From positions 1 to 15,864 of the forward strand of contig JAIUNH010000029.1 in the NCBI GenBank assembly GCA_020161965.1: a stretch of DNA of 15,864 bases, written 5' to 3'. Position 1 is the stretch's first letter, and every line of letters begins with the position of its first letter. Below are positions 1-7,779 of the stretch, piece by piece. The DNA comes from Pseudomonadota bacterium (GTDB lineage: Bacteria > Pseudomonadota > Alphaproteobacteria > CACIAM-22H2). The position numbers and the translations under genes are program-made. Under the pieces are notes generated by a model. The model was not told the origin of the DNA, did no database searches, and saw only the letters and a program-made list of their open reading frames with translations.

Positions 1-788
1 GTCTCGATCGCCTGGACGTGGCGGTAATGGGGCGTGCGGTCGCGCAGCACCTTGTCGTAGGCGGGCTGGGCATGGCGGCGATAAAGGAAGGGCTGTTCGT
101 CCAGGCATTTGCCGGTCGGGTCGCGGCCCAAACGCTTGATCAAATTCCCGCCGACATGGCGATAGCGCAAGCGCAGGGTCGGGCGCTCCACCTCGATCAA
201 CGCCAGCGCGTCGGCGAACCCGCTTTGGTTGTCGAGCCGCCATTCGGCCAACGCCGCGCGTCCCGGAAACGGCACCGTGCCGCGCGCGCGATCCCACGCG
301 TCGAACAACGCGCGCATTTCGGGCGGCGCGTCGTGTTTGAAATCGATCCCTTCGCGCGTGCGCAGCCACGGGCTTGGCCCGATATGCGGTGCGGCGAGCA
401 GTGCCGCCTCCACCTTCTCGCGCAATTGCTTGGGCGAGATCGGTTTGACGAGATAGGCGGAAATTTCGTGTGCGCGGGCCGCGACGATCGCCGCTTCGCG
501 CGAATCGCCGGTGACCATCACGAAGGGCATGGCGGGGGCGAGGGCGCGCAAACGCCGGCGCACTTCGAACCCGTCGATCCCCGGCATATGCAGATCGCAC
601 AGCACGATATCGATGCGCGCCGATTTGCTCGCGACAAGTCCGATCGCGTTCTCGCCGTTCTCGGCCGTCAACACGGTCGCGATGCCGATACTCTCCAGCA
701 GCTTGCGGCCAAGATTGCGCGCGAACGCATCGTCGTCGACCACCAGCGCGACCAAATCGTTCGGCAGATTTTCCGGAAGCTTCTCCAT
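1..788 (-). CDS. Response regulator receiver protein with PAS-like C-terminal domain (3' end outside window)
   Basis: Read from ATG at 788 leftwards, this frame stays open to the window edge (262 codons visible). Residues about 12-120 form a CheY-like receiver: acidic cluster D18-D19-D20, phospho-acceptor D65 in CDLHMPG, T93 in MVTGDS and K115 in the VKPI motif, so the phosphorylation site is complete. Residues about 150-262 resemble the PAS_5-type domain common in alphaproteobacteria (FDAWDRARGTVPFPGR, then YRHVGGNLIKRLGRDPTGK). No helix-turn-helix, GGDEF or EAL is visible in the part seen, so the output is probably protein-protein or ligand sensing unless a further domain lies beyond the edge. 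The start is supported by the divergent gene at 874, but the Shine-Dalgarno is weak; a TTG lies 9 nt upstream in frame. The cognate kinase is not apparent nearby. The domain call is firm; the biological role is unknown. Confidence 0.85.
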   Translation of the reverse strand, partial: MEKLPENLPNDLVALVVDDDAFARNLGRKLLESIGIATVLTAENGENAIGLVASKSARIDIVLCDLHMPGIDGFEVRRRLRALAPAMPFVMVTGDSREAAIVAARAHEISAYLVKPISPKQLREKVEAALLAAPHIGPSPWLRTREGIDFKHDAPPEMRALFDAWDRARGTVPFPGRAALAEWRLDNQSGFADALALIEVERPTLRLRYRHVGGNLIKRLGRDPTGKCLDEQPFLYRRHAQPAYDKVLRDRTPHYRHVQAIE

Positions 789-873
789 TCGCCGCAAGAA
801 TAACCGTCCGAAAAGCCGCGAAAAGGTCTTATTTGCAACTGATCCGCACTTGTGTCGCGCGCGTAAAACGATC

Positions 874-1668
874 ATGAAACCCGCCATGATTCGCATCCCC
901 CTGTTGGCCGCAAGCCTTCTCGCCGCCGCCGCAATGCCGGCCGCCGCGTTCGACCTCGTCGCCCTTACCGAGCGCAACGAATTGATCCGCTTTTCGGACG
1001 CCAAACCGGCCGAAACGGCGATGGTCGCCATCACTGGCACCGAGGGCCGCGTGCTGGGAATCGACGTCCGCCCCATCGACAAGAAGCTCTACGCGCTTGA
1101 TGACAAAGGTATTCTTTACACGCTCGACCCGCGCACCGGCTTCGCGACCAAGGGCGCCAGCTTGAGCGCGCCGTTGGAAGACACCGGTTCCGCGATCGTC
1201 GATTTCAACCCGCAGGCCGACCGCATGCGCGTGATCGGGCCGCGCGGGCAATCACTGCGCGTCAATGTGGAATCCGGCCAGACGGTCGTCGACGGGCGCC
1301 TGCGCTATTCCGACGGCGACGCCAATGTCGGCAAGCTGCCGCGCGTCACGGCGGGCGCCTATCTCAACTCGATCCCCAAAGCGCCCGAAACGCAATTGTT
1401 CGAATTCGATTCCGGCACCGGCGCCTATATCATCCAAGACCCGCCGAATGACGGGCTGCTGCAAACGATCGGCGCCAGCGGCCTGCCCGCCGGCACGGCG
1501 ATCGACGCGATGGACATTCACACCACGCCGGACATGCGCGACTACACGGGCTTCGCGGTGACCGCGAATAATCTCTATCGCTTCGGGATTTCGAGCGGGC
1601 GCTTCACGCCGGTCGGCCCGATCGGTGCGGGTTCGCGCAAGGTCGTCGATATCGCCGTACTTCCGTAA
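874..1668 (+). CDS. Secreted DUF4394-domain protein
   Basis: A 264-residue protein beginning with a clear Sec signal peptide: basic start, hydrophobic stretch IPLLAASLLAAAAMPAAA, cleavage probably after residue 25 (AAA-F). The mature part matches the DUF4394 pattern: FDLVALTERNELIRFSDA, then GIDVRPIDKKLYALDDKG, later DFNPQADRMRVIGPRGQSLR and a C-terminal NNLYRFGISSG. Proteins with this domain look like small beta-propeller-like periplasmic or extracellular proteins of unknown function; that fold is inference from the repeated LY/F-D-turn segments. ATG at 874 was chosen because it places the signal peptide at the N-terminus; ATG at 886 would also work. The frame is open further upstream to about 511, but that part is antisense to the response-regulator gene and has no family character. 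The stop lies 3 nt from the stop of the convergent YHYH gene. Confidence 0.82.
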   Translation: MKPAMIRIPLLAASLLAAAAMPAAAFDLVALTERNELIRFSDAKPAETAMVAITGTEGRVLGIDVRPIDKKLYALDDKGILYTLDPRTGFATKGASLSAPLEDTGSAIVDFNPQADRMRVIGPRGQSLRVNVESGQTVVDGRLRYSDGDANVGKLPRVTAGAYLNSIPKAPETQLFEFDSGTGAYIIQDPPNDGLLQTIGASGLPAGTAIDAMDIHTTPDMRDYTGFAVTANNLYRFGISSGRFTPVGPIGAGSRKVVDIAVLP

Positions 1669-1671
1669 CGC

Positions 1672-2640
1672 CTAACGCGGCGGCGGCCGCCCGCCCGGTC
1701 CCCCACCGGGAGGCGGACCACCGCGTCCGCCCCCAGGCCCGCTGCCTTGGGGCGGGCCTTTGATATTGAAGCTCGCATCCGGTTCGCCCCTGAAGCAGCG
1801 CGGGATGAACGGAAAGCTTTCCGTCAGCACGTAATGATACGTGCCGTCCGGATATTCCGGCGTCGGCCCTTCGCGCCCGTTGCATTCGTCAAGATCGCCC
1901 GTGCCGGCCGCGAATTCGAAATCGCGCGTGTAATGGCCGTTGTAATTGCCCGGCGGCTCGCCCGCCGCACGCGGACCGGGGCGCAAGCGCCAACTTGGCG
2001 AAAGTTTTTTGATCCCGCTGGCCGTATCGGCCGCGTTCGCATAACCGAACGGCCCGTAGATCGGAAACCCGTCGGCGGCATAGCCCAGCAGCGTGGGCGC
2101 GTCGCGCTTGGCCAGGCGCGCCATCAACCCCGCCGGAATGCCGTGATAGTGATACGTGCCGTCGGGCTGCACATGCGCGTTGTTGGTATCGAGGCCGAGA
2201 TTGCGCGGACCGCCGATCGCTTCCATCACCCAGCCGGATCGCGGATCGTTGTTCCAAAATTCCGCCGTGCCCGGATCGAACAACACGCCGTTCAGCGCAA
2301 TACCCCAAGGCTGGATGCGCGACGCCCGCATCCCGGTTTTGCGGGGGGTCAGCGCCACGCGCAGCGTCAAGTTCTGGCGCGCAATGGCGTGGGGATTGCC
2401 GGGGCCGGGAAAAGCGCCGGTCGCGTGATCGGGCAAGCCGTCGGCGCGGATATAGCGATACCCGGCGGCACGATCGATTTCGATGCGCGCGGCCGCTTGG
2501 GCTTGCGACAGAATCGACAGCGACGACGGACGCTTGGCGCCTTGCGGACGGCCGGTCGGGTGATCGCCATGGGCGAGGACCGGCGCGGCAAGAAAACTCA
2601 GCAAGGCCGCAAGGGAAACCCTGGCGGCCGCCGCGCGCAT
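1672..2640 (-). CDS. Secreted YHYH-domain protein
   Basis: A 322-residue protein with a signal peptide (MRAAAARVSLAALLSFLAAPVLA, mature end starting near HGDHP). It carries the hallmark GTYHYHGIP at residues 162-169, a second GTYHYVLTESFPFIPRC at 266-282, and the linking segment LGYAADGFPIYGPFGY at 185-200, all typical of the YHYH family, whose function is not established. The many His and Tyr residues invite a metal-binding guess, which is inference only. Residues C253 and C282 could form a disulfide. The last 28 residues are a Gly/Pro/Arg low-complexity tail. The start ATG shares one base with the stop of the upstream PilZ gene (TAATG), which supports both the start and translational coupling. 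It is the last gene of the 5751-1672 run. Confidence 0.85.
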   Translation of the reverse strand: MRAAAARVSLAALLSFLAAPVLAHGDHPTGRPQGAKRPSSLSILSQAQAAARIEIDRAAGYRYIRADGLPDHATGAFPGPGNPHAIARQNLTLRVALTPRKTGMRASRIQPWGIALNGVLFDPGTAEFWNNDPRSGWVMEAIGGPRNLGLDTNNAHVQPDGTYHYHGIPAGLMARLAKRDAPTLLGYAADGFPIYGPFGYANAADTASGIKKLSPSWRLRPGPRAAGEPPGNYNGHYTRDFEFAAGTGDLDECNGREGPTPEYPDGTYHYVLTESFPFIPRCFRGEPDASFNIKGPPQGSGPGGGRGGPPPGGGPGGRPPPR

Positions 2641-2975
2641 TAGACCGCGCCGGACCCTGCGTCGAGGAACGCCGCGAGGATTTCCTCGACGAATTGCTCG
2701 GCCGGTTTGCGCAATTCCCACGTGCCCGCGACCGTTCCGTCGTTTTCGCGCACGATGGCGCCGCGCCCGCGCACTTCGACCGTGCCGGCCGTGTCGCGAA
2801 TGCCCAGCACGAATTCGAAAGGCTGCGCTTCGACGGCGAAGCCGCTTTCGGCGCGGATCTGGAAGCCGTTGCGGCTCCAATCGACGACCGCATAGGCGGC
2901 ACCGGCGACCAGCATCGTGCCGGTGGCGACTTGCTTGCGCGGCTGGCTGCGCCGCTCGGAGGATTGGTTGCTCAT
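2640..2975 (-). CDS. PilZ-domain protein (probable c-di-GMP binding)
   Basis: A 111-residue stand-alone PilZ protein. The two c-di-GMP contact motifs are present: RRSQPR at residues 8-13 (RxxxR type) and D32-W-S34-R-N-G37 (the [D/N]xSxxG motif), followed by FQIRAES and a beta-barrel-like pattern ending near residue 96. No signal peptide or membrane segment is visible, so it should be cytoplasmic. PilZ proteins of this kind act as c-di-GMP effectors on motility, polysaccharide synthesis or secretion through a partner protein. Here the partners could be the co-transcribed secreted proteins or their export route, but that is speculation. The gene begins 11 nt after the stop of the upstream secreted protein and overlaps the YHYH start by one base. 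Its Shine-Dalgarno is poor, consistent with coupled translation. Confidence 0.85.
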   Translation of the reverse strand: MSNQSSERRSQPRKQVATGTMLVAGAAYAVVDWSRNGFQIRAESGFAVEAQPFEFVLGIRDTAGTVEVRGRGAIVRENDGTVAGTWELRKPAEQFVEEILAAFLDAGSGAV

Positions 2976-2986
2976 CGGCCGGAAAA

Positions 2987-3919
2987 CTAGCGGAGTTCGC
3001 TGGCCGGTGCCAGTGCGCGAACGAAACGAATTTCGCCGGCATAGACGAAACCGCCGATTTCCCGCGCCCGGTTGCCGAGTTCCGGGAAGAGCCGTGCCAC
3101 GCGGACCGATATTCCGTCCGACGGGCGGCCTTCGGTCACGTCGGTCAGCGTCGCGACATAGCGCCCCGGCCCGGCCGGGAATTCCAGCACGCGCTGGCGC
3201 CATTTGCGTTCGCGTTCCTGGAAGCCGGGGGCGGCCCATTCCGCCGCCTGGAAATAGGCGCCGGCGAGGTCCGGCAACACGCGTTCCAGCTCCGCCATCG
3301 GTACGCGCAACGCTTGGGCGGCGGCGGCGTCCGGCGTGTCGGTCGAGACGACGCGCCCCTCGACCTGCGCTTCGATCGTCACGCGGCACGCGACCTCTTT
3401 ATGCGGCCCGGCACGCGAAACGCGATAAAGACTGATCGTTTCGGGGGCATTCGACGGGCCGCTGTTGATCGCCGCGAGATAGCCGCGCCCGCCGATTCCC
3501 ATCGGCCGCGCCGCTTTGGGGCCGCAAAACGAATCGTCGTCGAAATCGATCTGGCGCGTCGCGCGCGGGGTTCCATCGGCCAGTCGGTAGAACGCGAGTT
3601 TCTGGCAGCGCAAACTGCCTTCGCGCATTTCGGCCAGACGCAACCCCGTGACATGGGGGATTGCGCGTGAGACGCCGCCATTCTCGGCGTTGAACGGCAC
3701 GGTGCCGACGCGGAAATTCGCGGACTCCGCGCGCGGCAGCACGATACCGGGATAGGCGCTGCGCGTTTCCAGCAGCGCATGCGCGACATCCGCCATCGGC
3801 TTGCCCGCCTCCTGCGATTTGTTGATCGCGGCGGCCAGCATGTCGCACGGGCTTTGCGTTTGCGCGGCGGCGTTCGCGGCGAAGACGATGCTAAGTACGG
3901 CGGAAAGAATACGTCGCAT
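2987..3919 (-). CDS. Secreted protein of unknown function with four cysteines
   Basis: A 310-residue protein I do not recognise. It starts with a signal peptide (MRRILSAVLSIVFAANAAAQ) with likely cleavage after AAA-Q, so it is probably periplasmic or secreted. The mature part has exactly four cysteines (C25, C105, C132, C178), an even number that suggests two disulfides. There is no membrane segment after the signal and no catalytic motif I can name. The N-terminal part (residues 26-60, AAAINKSQEAGKPMADVAHALLETRSAYPG) looks helical; the centre is mostly beta-like. ATG 3919 is preferred because it begins the signal peptide directly; a GTG at 3946 in frame would add nine residues. Either start overlaps the end of the 2OG oxygenase gene (29 nt for the ATG), pointing to coupled translation. 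Confidence 0.72.
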   Translation of the reverse strand: MRRILSAVLSIVFAANAAAQTQSPCDMLAAAINKSQEAGKPMADVAHALLETRSAYPGIVLPRAESANFRVGTVPFNAENGGVSRAIPHVTGLRLAEMREGSLRCQKLAFYRLADGTPRATRQIDFDDDSFCGPKAARPMGIGGRGYLAAINSGPSNAPETISLYRVSRAGPHKEVACRVTIEAQVEGRVVSTDTPDAAAAQALRVPMAELERVLPDLAGAYFQAAEWAAPGFQERERKWRQRVLEFPAGPGRYVATLTDVTEGRPSDGISVRVARLFPELGNRAREIGGFVYAGEIRFVRALAPASELR

Positions 3920-4853
3920 CGAGCCGTTCTTTGAGATACGCGGCACCGGTCGTGTCGGGATAGCGCGCCGGTTCGCCCGGCAAGCATACCACCGGCGCGT
4001 CGGCGTTGGGGTCGAGGAAATAGGCGACCGACCAGCGCTCGCGCCCCGACCGGTTCACCACGCGATGCGGTGTGGACACATAAACGTCGTTCGACCAGCG
4101 CATCAGGCAATCGCCGATATTGCACACGAAGCTGTCGGCGACGGGTGTCGCCGCGATCCATTCGCCCGAACGCGCGCGCACTTCCAACCCGCCGACGTCG
4201 TCCTGCCACAGGATCGTGACATTGCCGTAATCGGTATGCGGGGCGGCCCCGTATTGGCGCCCGTCGAACGCGCCGGGATGCGGCGGGTAATGCAGCAAGC
4301 GCAATGTGGCGAGCGGCTTGTCGATTTTGTCGGCGAAGAAAGCCTCGTCGAGGCCCAGATCGCGCGCGAAAGCGCGATGCAAATCTTGGCCGAGATCGAG
4401 CATCGCGTCGAAATAATTCAGCAGCGCCGGGCGGAAATCGGCGGGTGCCACGGGCCATTGATTGGGCCCGTGGAACGGTTTGCCCGCCAGCAGGTCCGGA
4501 TCGTCGGGCGCCAATTCGCGGCCCATATTGAAGGCTTCCTTGGCGTCGCCGGGCCGGTCGGGATCGAGCGCTTCGCTTTCGAACGGCACATAACCGCGAT
4601 TATGCCGCGAACGGGTAATCGAGGTTTTGGCTTTCTCGTCGGCCGGCAATTTGAAGAACGCGCGCCCCGCACCCAGCATCGCGTCGCGGATCAACGCCGG
4701 CACGCCGTGATTGACGACGTAGAAGAAACCCGTGCCCCGGCACGCCGCCCCGATTTCGGCGGCGACACGCGCCGGGTCGCTGCCGTCACGCAACGGACCC
4801 AAATCGATGATCGGAATTTCACCCGGCTTGGGTGCGCGTGCGGCTTCGGTCAT
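3891..4853 (-). CDS. 2-oxoglutarate/Fe(II)-dependent oxygenase, isopenicillin N synthase-like family
   Basis: A 320-residue soluble enzyme with the two-domain layout of the isopenicillin N synthase/flavonol synthase-like group: N-terminal DIOX_N segment (IPIIDLGPL at 13-21, GTGFFYVVNHGVP at 40-52) and C-terminal double-stranded beta-helix. The iron ligands are visible as H206 and D208 in PHTDYGNVTIL and H263 in TPHRVVN. R273 and S275 in RERWSVAYF are the usual 2-oxoglutarate-binding RxS pair. All catalytic residues are therefore present. In bacteria these enzymes hydroxylate or desaturate small molecules; the substrate cannot be read from the sequence. The gene starts 16 nt after the RNA methyltransferase stop and its end overlaps the next gene, so it belongs to the five-gene run. 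Confidence 0.88.
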   Translation of the reverse strand: MTEAARAPKPGEIPIIDLGPLRDGSDPARVAAEIGAACRGTGFFYVVNHGVPALIRDAMLGAGRAFFKLPADEKAKTSITRSRHNRGYVPFESEALDPDRPGDAKEAFNMGRELAPDDPDLLAGKPFHGPNQWPVAPADFRPALLNYFDAMLDLGQDLHRAFARDLGLDEAFFADKIDKPLATLRLLHYPPHPGAFDGRQYGAAPHTDYGNVTILWQDDVGGLEVRARSGEWIAATPVADSFVCNIGDCLMRWSNDVYVSTPHRVVNRSGRERWSVAYFLDPNADAPVVCLPGEPARYPDTTGAAYLKERLDATYSFRRT

Positions 4854-4869
4854 GCGGACATGACTTGCA

Positions 4870-5751
4870 TTATCTAGGCCGCAAACCGCCGGTCAGCGCG
4901 TGCATGAAGATCGCGGCGGTCGCGGCGACGTTGAGCGATTGCACGCGACCGGAGCCGGGCAGCATCGCCACCTTCTCGCACGCCGCGAGCGTTTCGGAAC
5001 TAAGCCCGCGCTCCTCATTGCCCAGCACCAAGCAAACGGGCTTGGGTGCCTTGGCGAGCTCGGCGACCGGCAAAGGTGCCGCACCGTCCAACGCCGTGCC
5101 GACGACGATGTAGAAATCGCGCAGGCGGCGCAGCACGTCGGGCAAGCGATGGATGCGATAGAGATCGACCCAGACGAGCCCGCCTTCGGACACGCGATAG
5201 GCCGCTTCCGACGGACCCGCTTGGTCCTGGCGATCGGAAATCGCCAGATGCGGCAGGCCGAAAAACGCCGCCGTGCGCGCGATGGCGCCGAGATTATGCG
5301 GATTGCCGATCCCGTCGAGAATGATCAGCGGATGCCATTTGCGCGCCCATGCCTGGGCCTGGCCCAGATCGAAGGACTTGGCCGGGCGCGGTGCGGTTTC
5401 GGCGACGATCCCGCCGTTGAGCGCGGTGCCCGCCATTTTGTCGAGCGCACCCTGCGGCACGATGCGATGGGGAATGTCGCGCGCATTCGCCTCGCGCAGC
5501 ATGTCGCTGGCCGCTTGCGCCATTTCGGGCGCCACGATCAGGCGCTTCACCGCCGCGGGATCGCGCAGGAACAAGGCTTCGACCGCCGGCAGACCGGCGA
5601 TGCGCAAGATATCGCGCCGATGCGGGGCGCCCTTGTCGGTCGAAGCGTTCGAACGGCCGCCGTCGCGGCGTTGCGGGCCGCCATCCGACTTGGGGCCGCG
5701 AAACGGCGGGCGTCGTTTGGGGTGAGATTTTCCGGTCACGGCGCCCGGCAT
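4870..5751 (-). CDS. SpoU/TrmH-family RNA 2'-O-methyltransferase
   Basis: A 293-residue SPOUT methyltransferase. Residues 1-45 are a basic, probably disordered tail (KRRPPFRGPK, PQRRDGGR). Residues about 47-125 match the SpoU substrate-binding domain (RIAGLPAVEALFLRDPAAVK). The catalytic domain follows with motif 1 LDGIGNPHNLGAIARTAAFF (145-164), motif 2 LVLGNEERGLS (241-251) and motif 3 GSGRVQSLNVAATAAI (266-281); these form the trefoil knot that binds S-adenosylmethionine. The middle segment AAYRVSEGGLVWV resembles the E. coli YfiF type more than RlmB or TrmH, so the target (tRNA or rRNA ribose) is uncertain. ATG 5751 was chosen over an upstream GTG-type extension to 5799 because the extension has no family character. 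It is the first gene of the minus-strand run and is divergent from thrS. Confidence 0.85.
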   Translation of the reverse strand: MPGAVTGKSHPKRRPPFRGPKSDGGPQRRDGGRSNASTDKGAPHRRDILRIAGLPAVEALFLRDPAAVKRLIVAPEMAQAASDMLREANARDIPHRIVPQGALDKMAGTALNGGIVAETAPRPAKSFDLGQAQAWARKWHPLIILDGIGNPHNLGAIARTAAFFGLPHLAISDRQDQAGPSEAAYRVSEGGLVWVDLYRIHRLPDVLRRLRDFYIVVGTALDGAAPLPVAELAKAPKPVCLVLGNEERGLSSETLAACEKVAMLPGSGRVQSLNVAATAAIFMHALTGGLRPR

Positions 5752-5802
5752 AGCGCATCCGACCCCCTCCCCGCCAGCCCCGAACCCCCAAGAGACCAAA
5801 CA

Positions 5803-5831
5803 TTGCGCGAAACGCCGCGCGGGCCTATTTT
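5803..5831 (+). promoter_or_regulatory. Candidate sigma70-type promoter for thrS
   Basis: TTGCGC at 5803-5808 and TATTTT at 5826-5831 are separated by exactly 17 nt and lie 36 nt before the thrS ATG. The -10 box sits in the loop of a short inverted repeat, CGGGC at 5820-5824 with GCCCG at 5832-5836. Matches to consensus are moderate, so this is a suggestion from position and spacing. Confidence 0.35.
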
Positions 5832-5866
5832 GCCCGGCTTTCCGCGCGTTAGAGGATTTTAGGGCA

Positions 5867-7723
5867 ATGGACGGGTCGAAGGGTAAGCCGGAGGTGGATC
5901 TGGAACGTATGCGCCATTCTTGCGCGCATGTGCTGGCCGCCGCGGTGACGAAGCTTTATCCGCAAGCGAAGCTGGGCGTCGGCCCGGCGATCGCCGATGG
6001 TTTCTATTACGACATTCACACGCCCACGCCGCTGACCAGCGAAGACCTGCCCGCGATCGAAGCGGAAATGCGCCGTATCCGCGAGCGCAAGCTGCCTTTC
6101 GTGCGCGAGGAAGTCGCCATCGACGACGCCGTCGCGTTCATGAAGTCGACGAACCAAGACTACAAGGTCGAGCTCCTCGACTTGCTGAAGACGCGCGGCT
6201 CGACGGCCGCCAAGGGTCTCGATGATCCGAATTTGTTCGAGAACCCGGCGGCGGGCGTTTCCAGCGTCTCGCTCTATAAGCTCGGCGAGTTCGTCGATCT
6301 GTGCCGGGGCCCGCATGTGGAACACTCCGGCCAAGTCGGCGCGTTCCGCTTGATGCGCGTGGCCGGCGCCTATTGGCGCGGCGACAACCGCAACCCGCAG
6401 CTGACGCGCGTCTACGGCACGACCTGGGCGAACGAGGCCGATCTCAAAGCCTATCTGTTCCGCTTGGAAGAGGCGGAGAAGCGCGACCATCGCAAGCTGG
6501 GCGTGTCGATGGGCCTGTTCCATATCCAGGAAGAAGCGCCGGGCACGGTGTTCTGGCATCCCAAGGGCTGGACGCTGTTCCGCACGATCGAGCGCTATAT
6601 GCGCACGAAGCTCGACAATGACGGCTATGTCGAGGTGAAGACGCCGCAGTTGGTCGATCGCGTGTTCTGGGAAAAATCCGGCCACTGGGAGAATTATCGC
6701 GACGCGATGTTCGTCGCGAAGCCCGGCAAGGAAGGCGAGGAAGAAGACCGCCTTTACGCCATCAAGCCGATGAGCTGCCCCGGTGCGGTGCAGATTTTCC
6801 GCCACGGCCAGCGTTCCTATAAGGACCTGCCGCTGCGCATGGCGGAGTTCGGCGCGTGCCATCGCTACGAACCGTCGGGTGCCCTACACGGCATCATGCG
6901 CGTGCGCGCCTTCACGCAAGACGACGCGCATATCTTCTGCACCGAGGATCAAATTCCGGACGAGTCGCAAAAATTCTGCGACCTGTTGCGCGACATCTAT
7001 AAGGATTTCGGCTTCGGCGATCTGCGCGTCAAATTCTCCGACCGGCCCGAGCAACGCGCAGGGTCCGACGAGATTTGGGACAAGGCGGAGACAGCGCTCG
7101 AAAAGGGTTCGTCCGCCGCCGGCCTTGCCACCACGCGCAATCCCGGCGAAGGCGCCTTCTACGGGCCCAAGCTCGAATTCATCCTGCGCGACGCGATCGG
7201 CCGCGATTGGCAATGCGGCACGTTGCAGGTCGATTTCGTGCTGCCCGAACGCCTCGACGCTTCCTATATCGGCGAGGACGGGGCGAAGCATCGCCCGGTG
7301 ATGCTCCATCGCGCGATCCTGGGTTCGTTCGAACGCTTCATCGGCATCCTGATCGAGAACTATGCCGGCCGCTTGCCGACGTGGTTGTCGCCGATCCAAG
7401 CGCGGATGATTCCGATCGCCGACCGCCATGTCGATTTCGCCAAGGAAGTCGCGCGTCGTTTGACGCATATGCAGCTTCCCAACGGCGAAGGCGGCGTGCG
7501 CATCGATATCGACGCGTCGACCGAGCGCATGCAGAAGAAAATCCGCAACGCGCAGCTCGAACAGATCCCCTACATGCTGGTGATCGGCGACAAGGAAGCC
7601 GAGGCCGGCAAGGTCGCGCTCCGCTTGCGCTCGGGCAAGGATCTGGGCGCGGTCACGGTCGAGGAAGCGTTCGAGCGTATCGCCGCCGAAGTCGGCACGC
7701 GCGCGGATATTCCGGTCGTCTGA
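5867..7723 (+). CDS. thrS: Threonyl-tRNA synthetase lacking the N-terminal TGS domain
   Basis: A 618-residue class II synthetase that charges tRNA-Thr. It begins directly at the editing domain: H17 and H21 in RHSCAHVL plus C146 and H150 in DLCRGPH form the editing site that clears Ser-tRNA-Thr. In E. coli ThrRS the same His pair is at 73 and 77, so the roughly 60-residue TGS domain is absent. The catalytic core has the zinc ligands C304 (PMSCPGAVQIF), H355 (QDDAHIFC) and H481 (MLHRAILGS), motif 2 FGACHRYEPSGALHG (329-341 region) and motif 3 at HRAILGSFERF. The anticodon-binding domain covers about 510-612 (YMLVIGDKEAEAGKVALR). The start has AGAGG at 5851-5855 upstream and no earlier in-frame start codon before it, and only 115 nt separate it from the divergent gene, so a TGS domain cannot have been missed. 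An acidic insert (KPGKEGEEED) sits before the zinc Cys. Confidence 0.96.
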   Translation: MDGSKGKPEVDLERMRHSCAHVLAAAVTKLYPQAKLGVGPAIADGFYYDIHTPTPLTSEDLPAIEAEMRRIRERKLPFVREEVAIDDAVAFMKSTNQDYKVELLDLLKTRGSTAAKGLDDPNLFENPAAGVSSVSLYKLGEFVDLCRGPHVEHSGQVGAFRLMRVAGAYWRGDNRNPQLTRVYGTTWANEADLKAYLFRLEEAEKRDHRKLGVSMGLFHIQEEAPGTVFWHPKGWTLFRTIERYMRTKLDNDGYVEVKTPQLVDRVFWEKSGHWENYRDAMFVAKPGKEGEEEDRLYAIKPMSCPGAVQIFRHGQRSYKDLPLRMAEFGACHRYEPSGALHGIMRVRAFTQDDAHIFCTEDQIPDESQKFCDLLRDIYKDFGFGDLRVKFSDRPEQRAGSDEIWDKAETALEKGSSAAGLATTRNPGEGAFYGPKLEFILRDAIGRDWQCGTLQVDFVLPERLDASYIGEDGAKHRPVMLHRAILGSFERFIGILIENYAGRLPTWLSPIQARMIPIADRHVDFAKEVARRLTHMQLPNGEGGVRIDIDASTERMQKKIRNAQLEQIPYMLVIGDKEAEAGKVALRLRSGKDLGAVTVEEAFERIAAEVGTRADIPVV

Positions 7724-7732
7724 GAGACCAAA

Positions 7733-7777
7733 AATCGGCCTCACCCTGAGCTTGTCGAAGGGCGGGGCCGATTCTTC
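7733..7777 (+). terminator. Hairpin terminator of thrS containing a CCTGAGCTTGTCGAAGG repeat
   Basis: AATCGGCC at 7733-7740 pairs perfectly with GGCCGATT at 7766-7773 and is followed by a pyrimidine run (CTTCTT). The 25-nt loop holds CCTGAGCTTGTCGAAGG (7745-7761), an imperfect palindrome that recurs between genes in many alphaproteobacteria and other GC-rich bacteria. Position directly after thrS, and between convergent genes, fits a terminator built on a repeat element. Confidence 0.6.
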
Positions 7778-7779
7778 TT

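Noticed and set aside
18..803. Long open frame on the plus strand at the left edge
   Set aside because: It is antisense to the response-regulator gene, which has a full receiver motif set; the plus-strand product has no recognisable domain.
511..873. N-terminal extension of the DUF4394 gene
   Set aside because: The frame is open upstream, but the signal peptide begins at 874 and the extension overlaps the divergent regulator gene.
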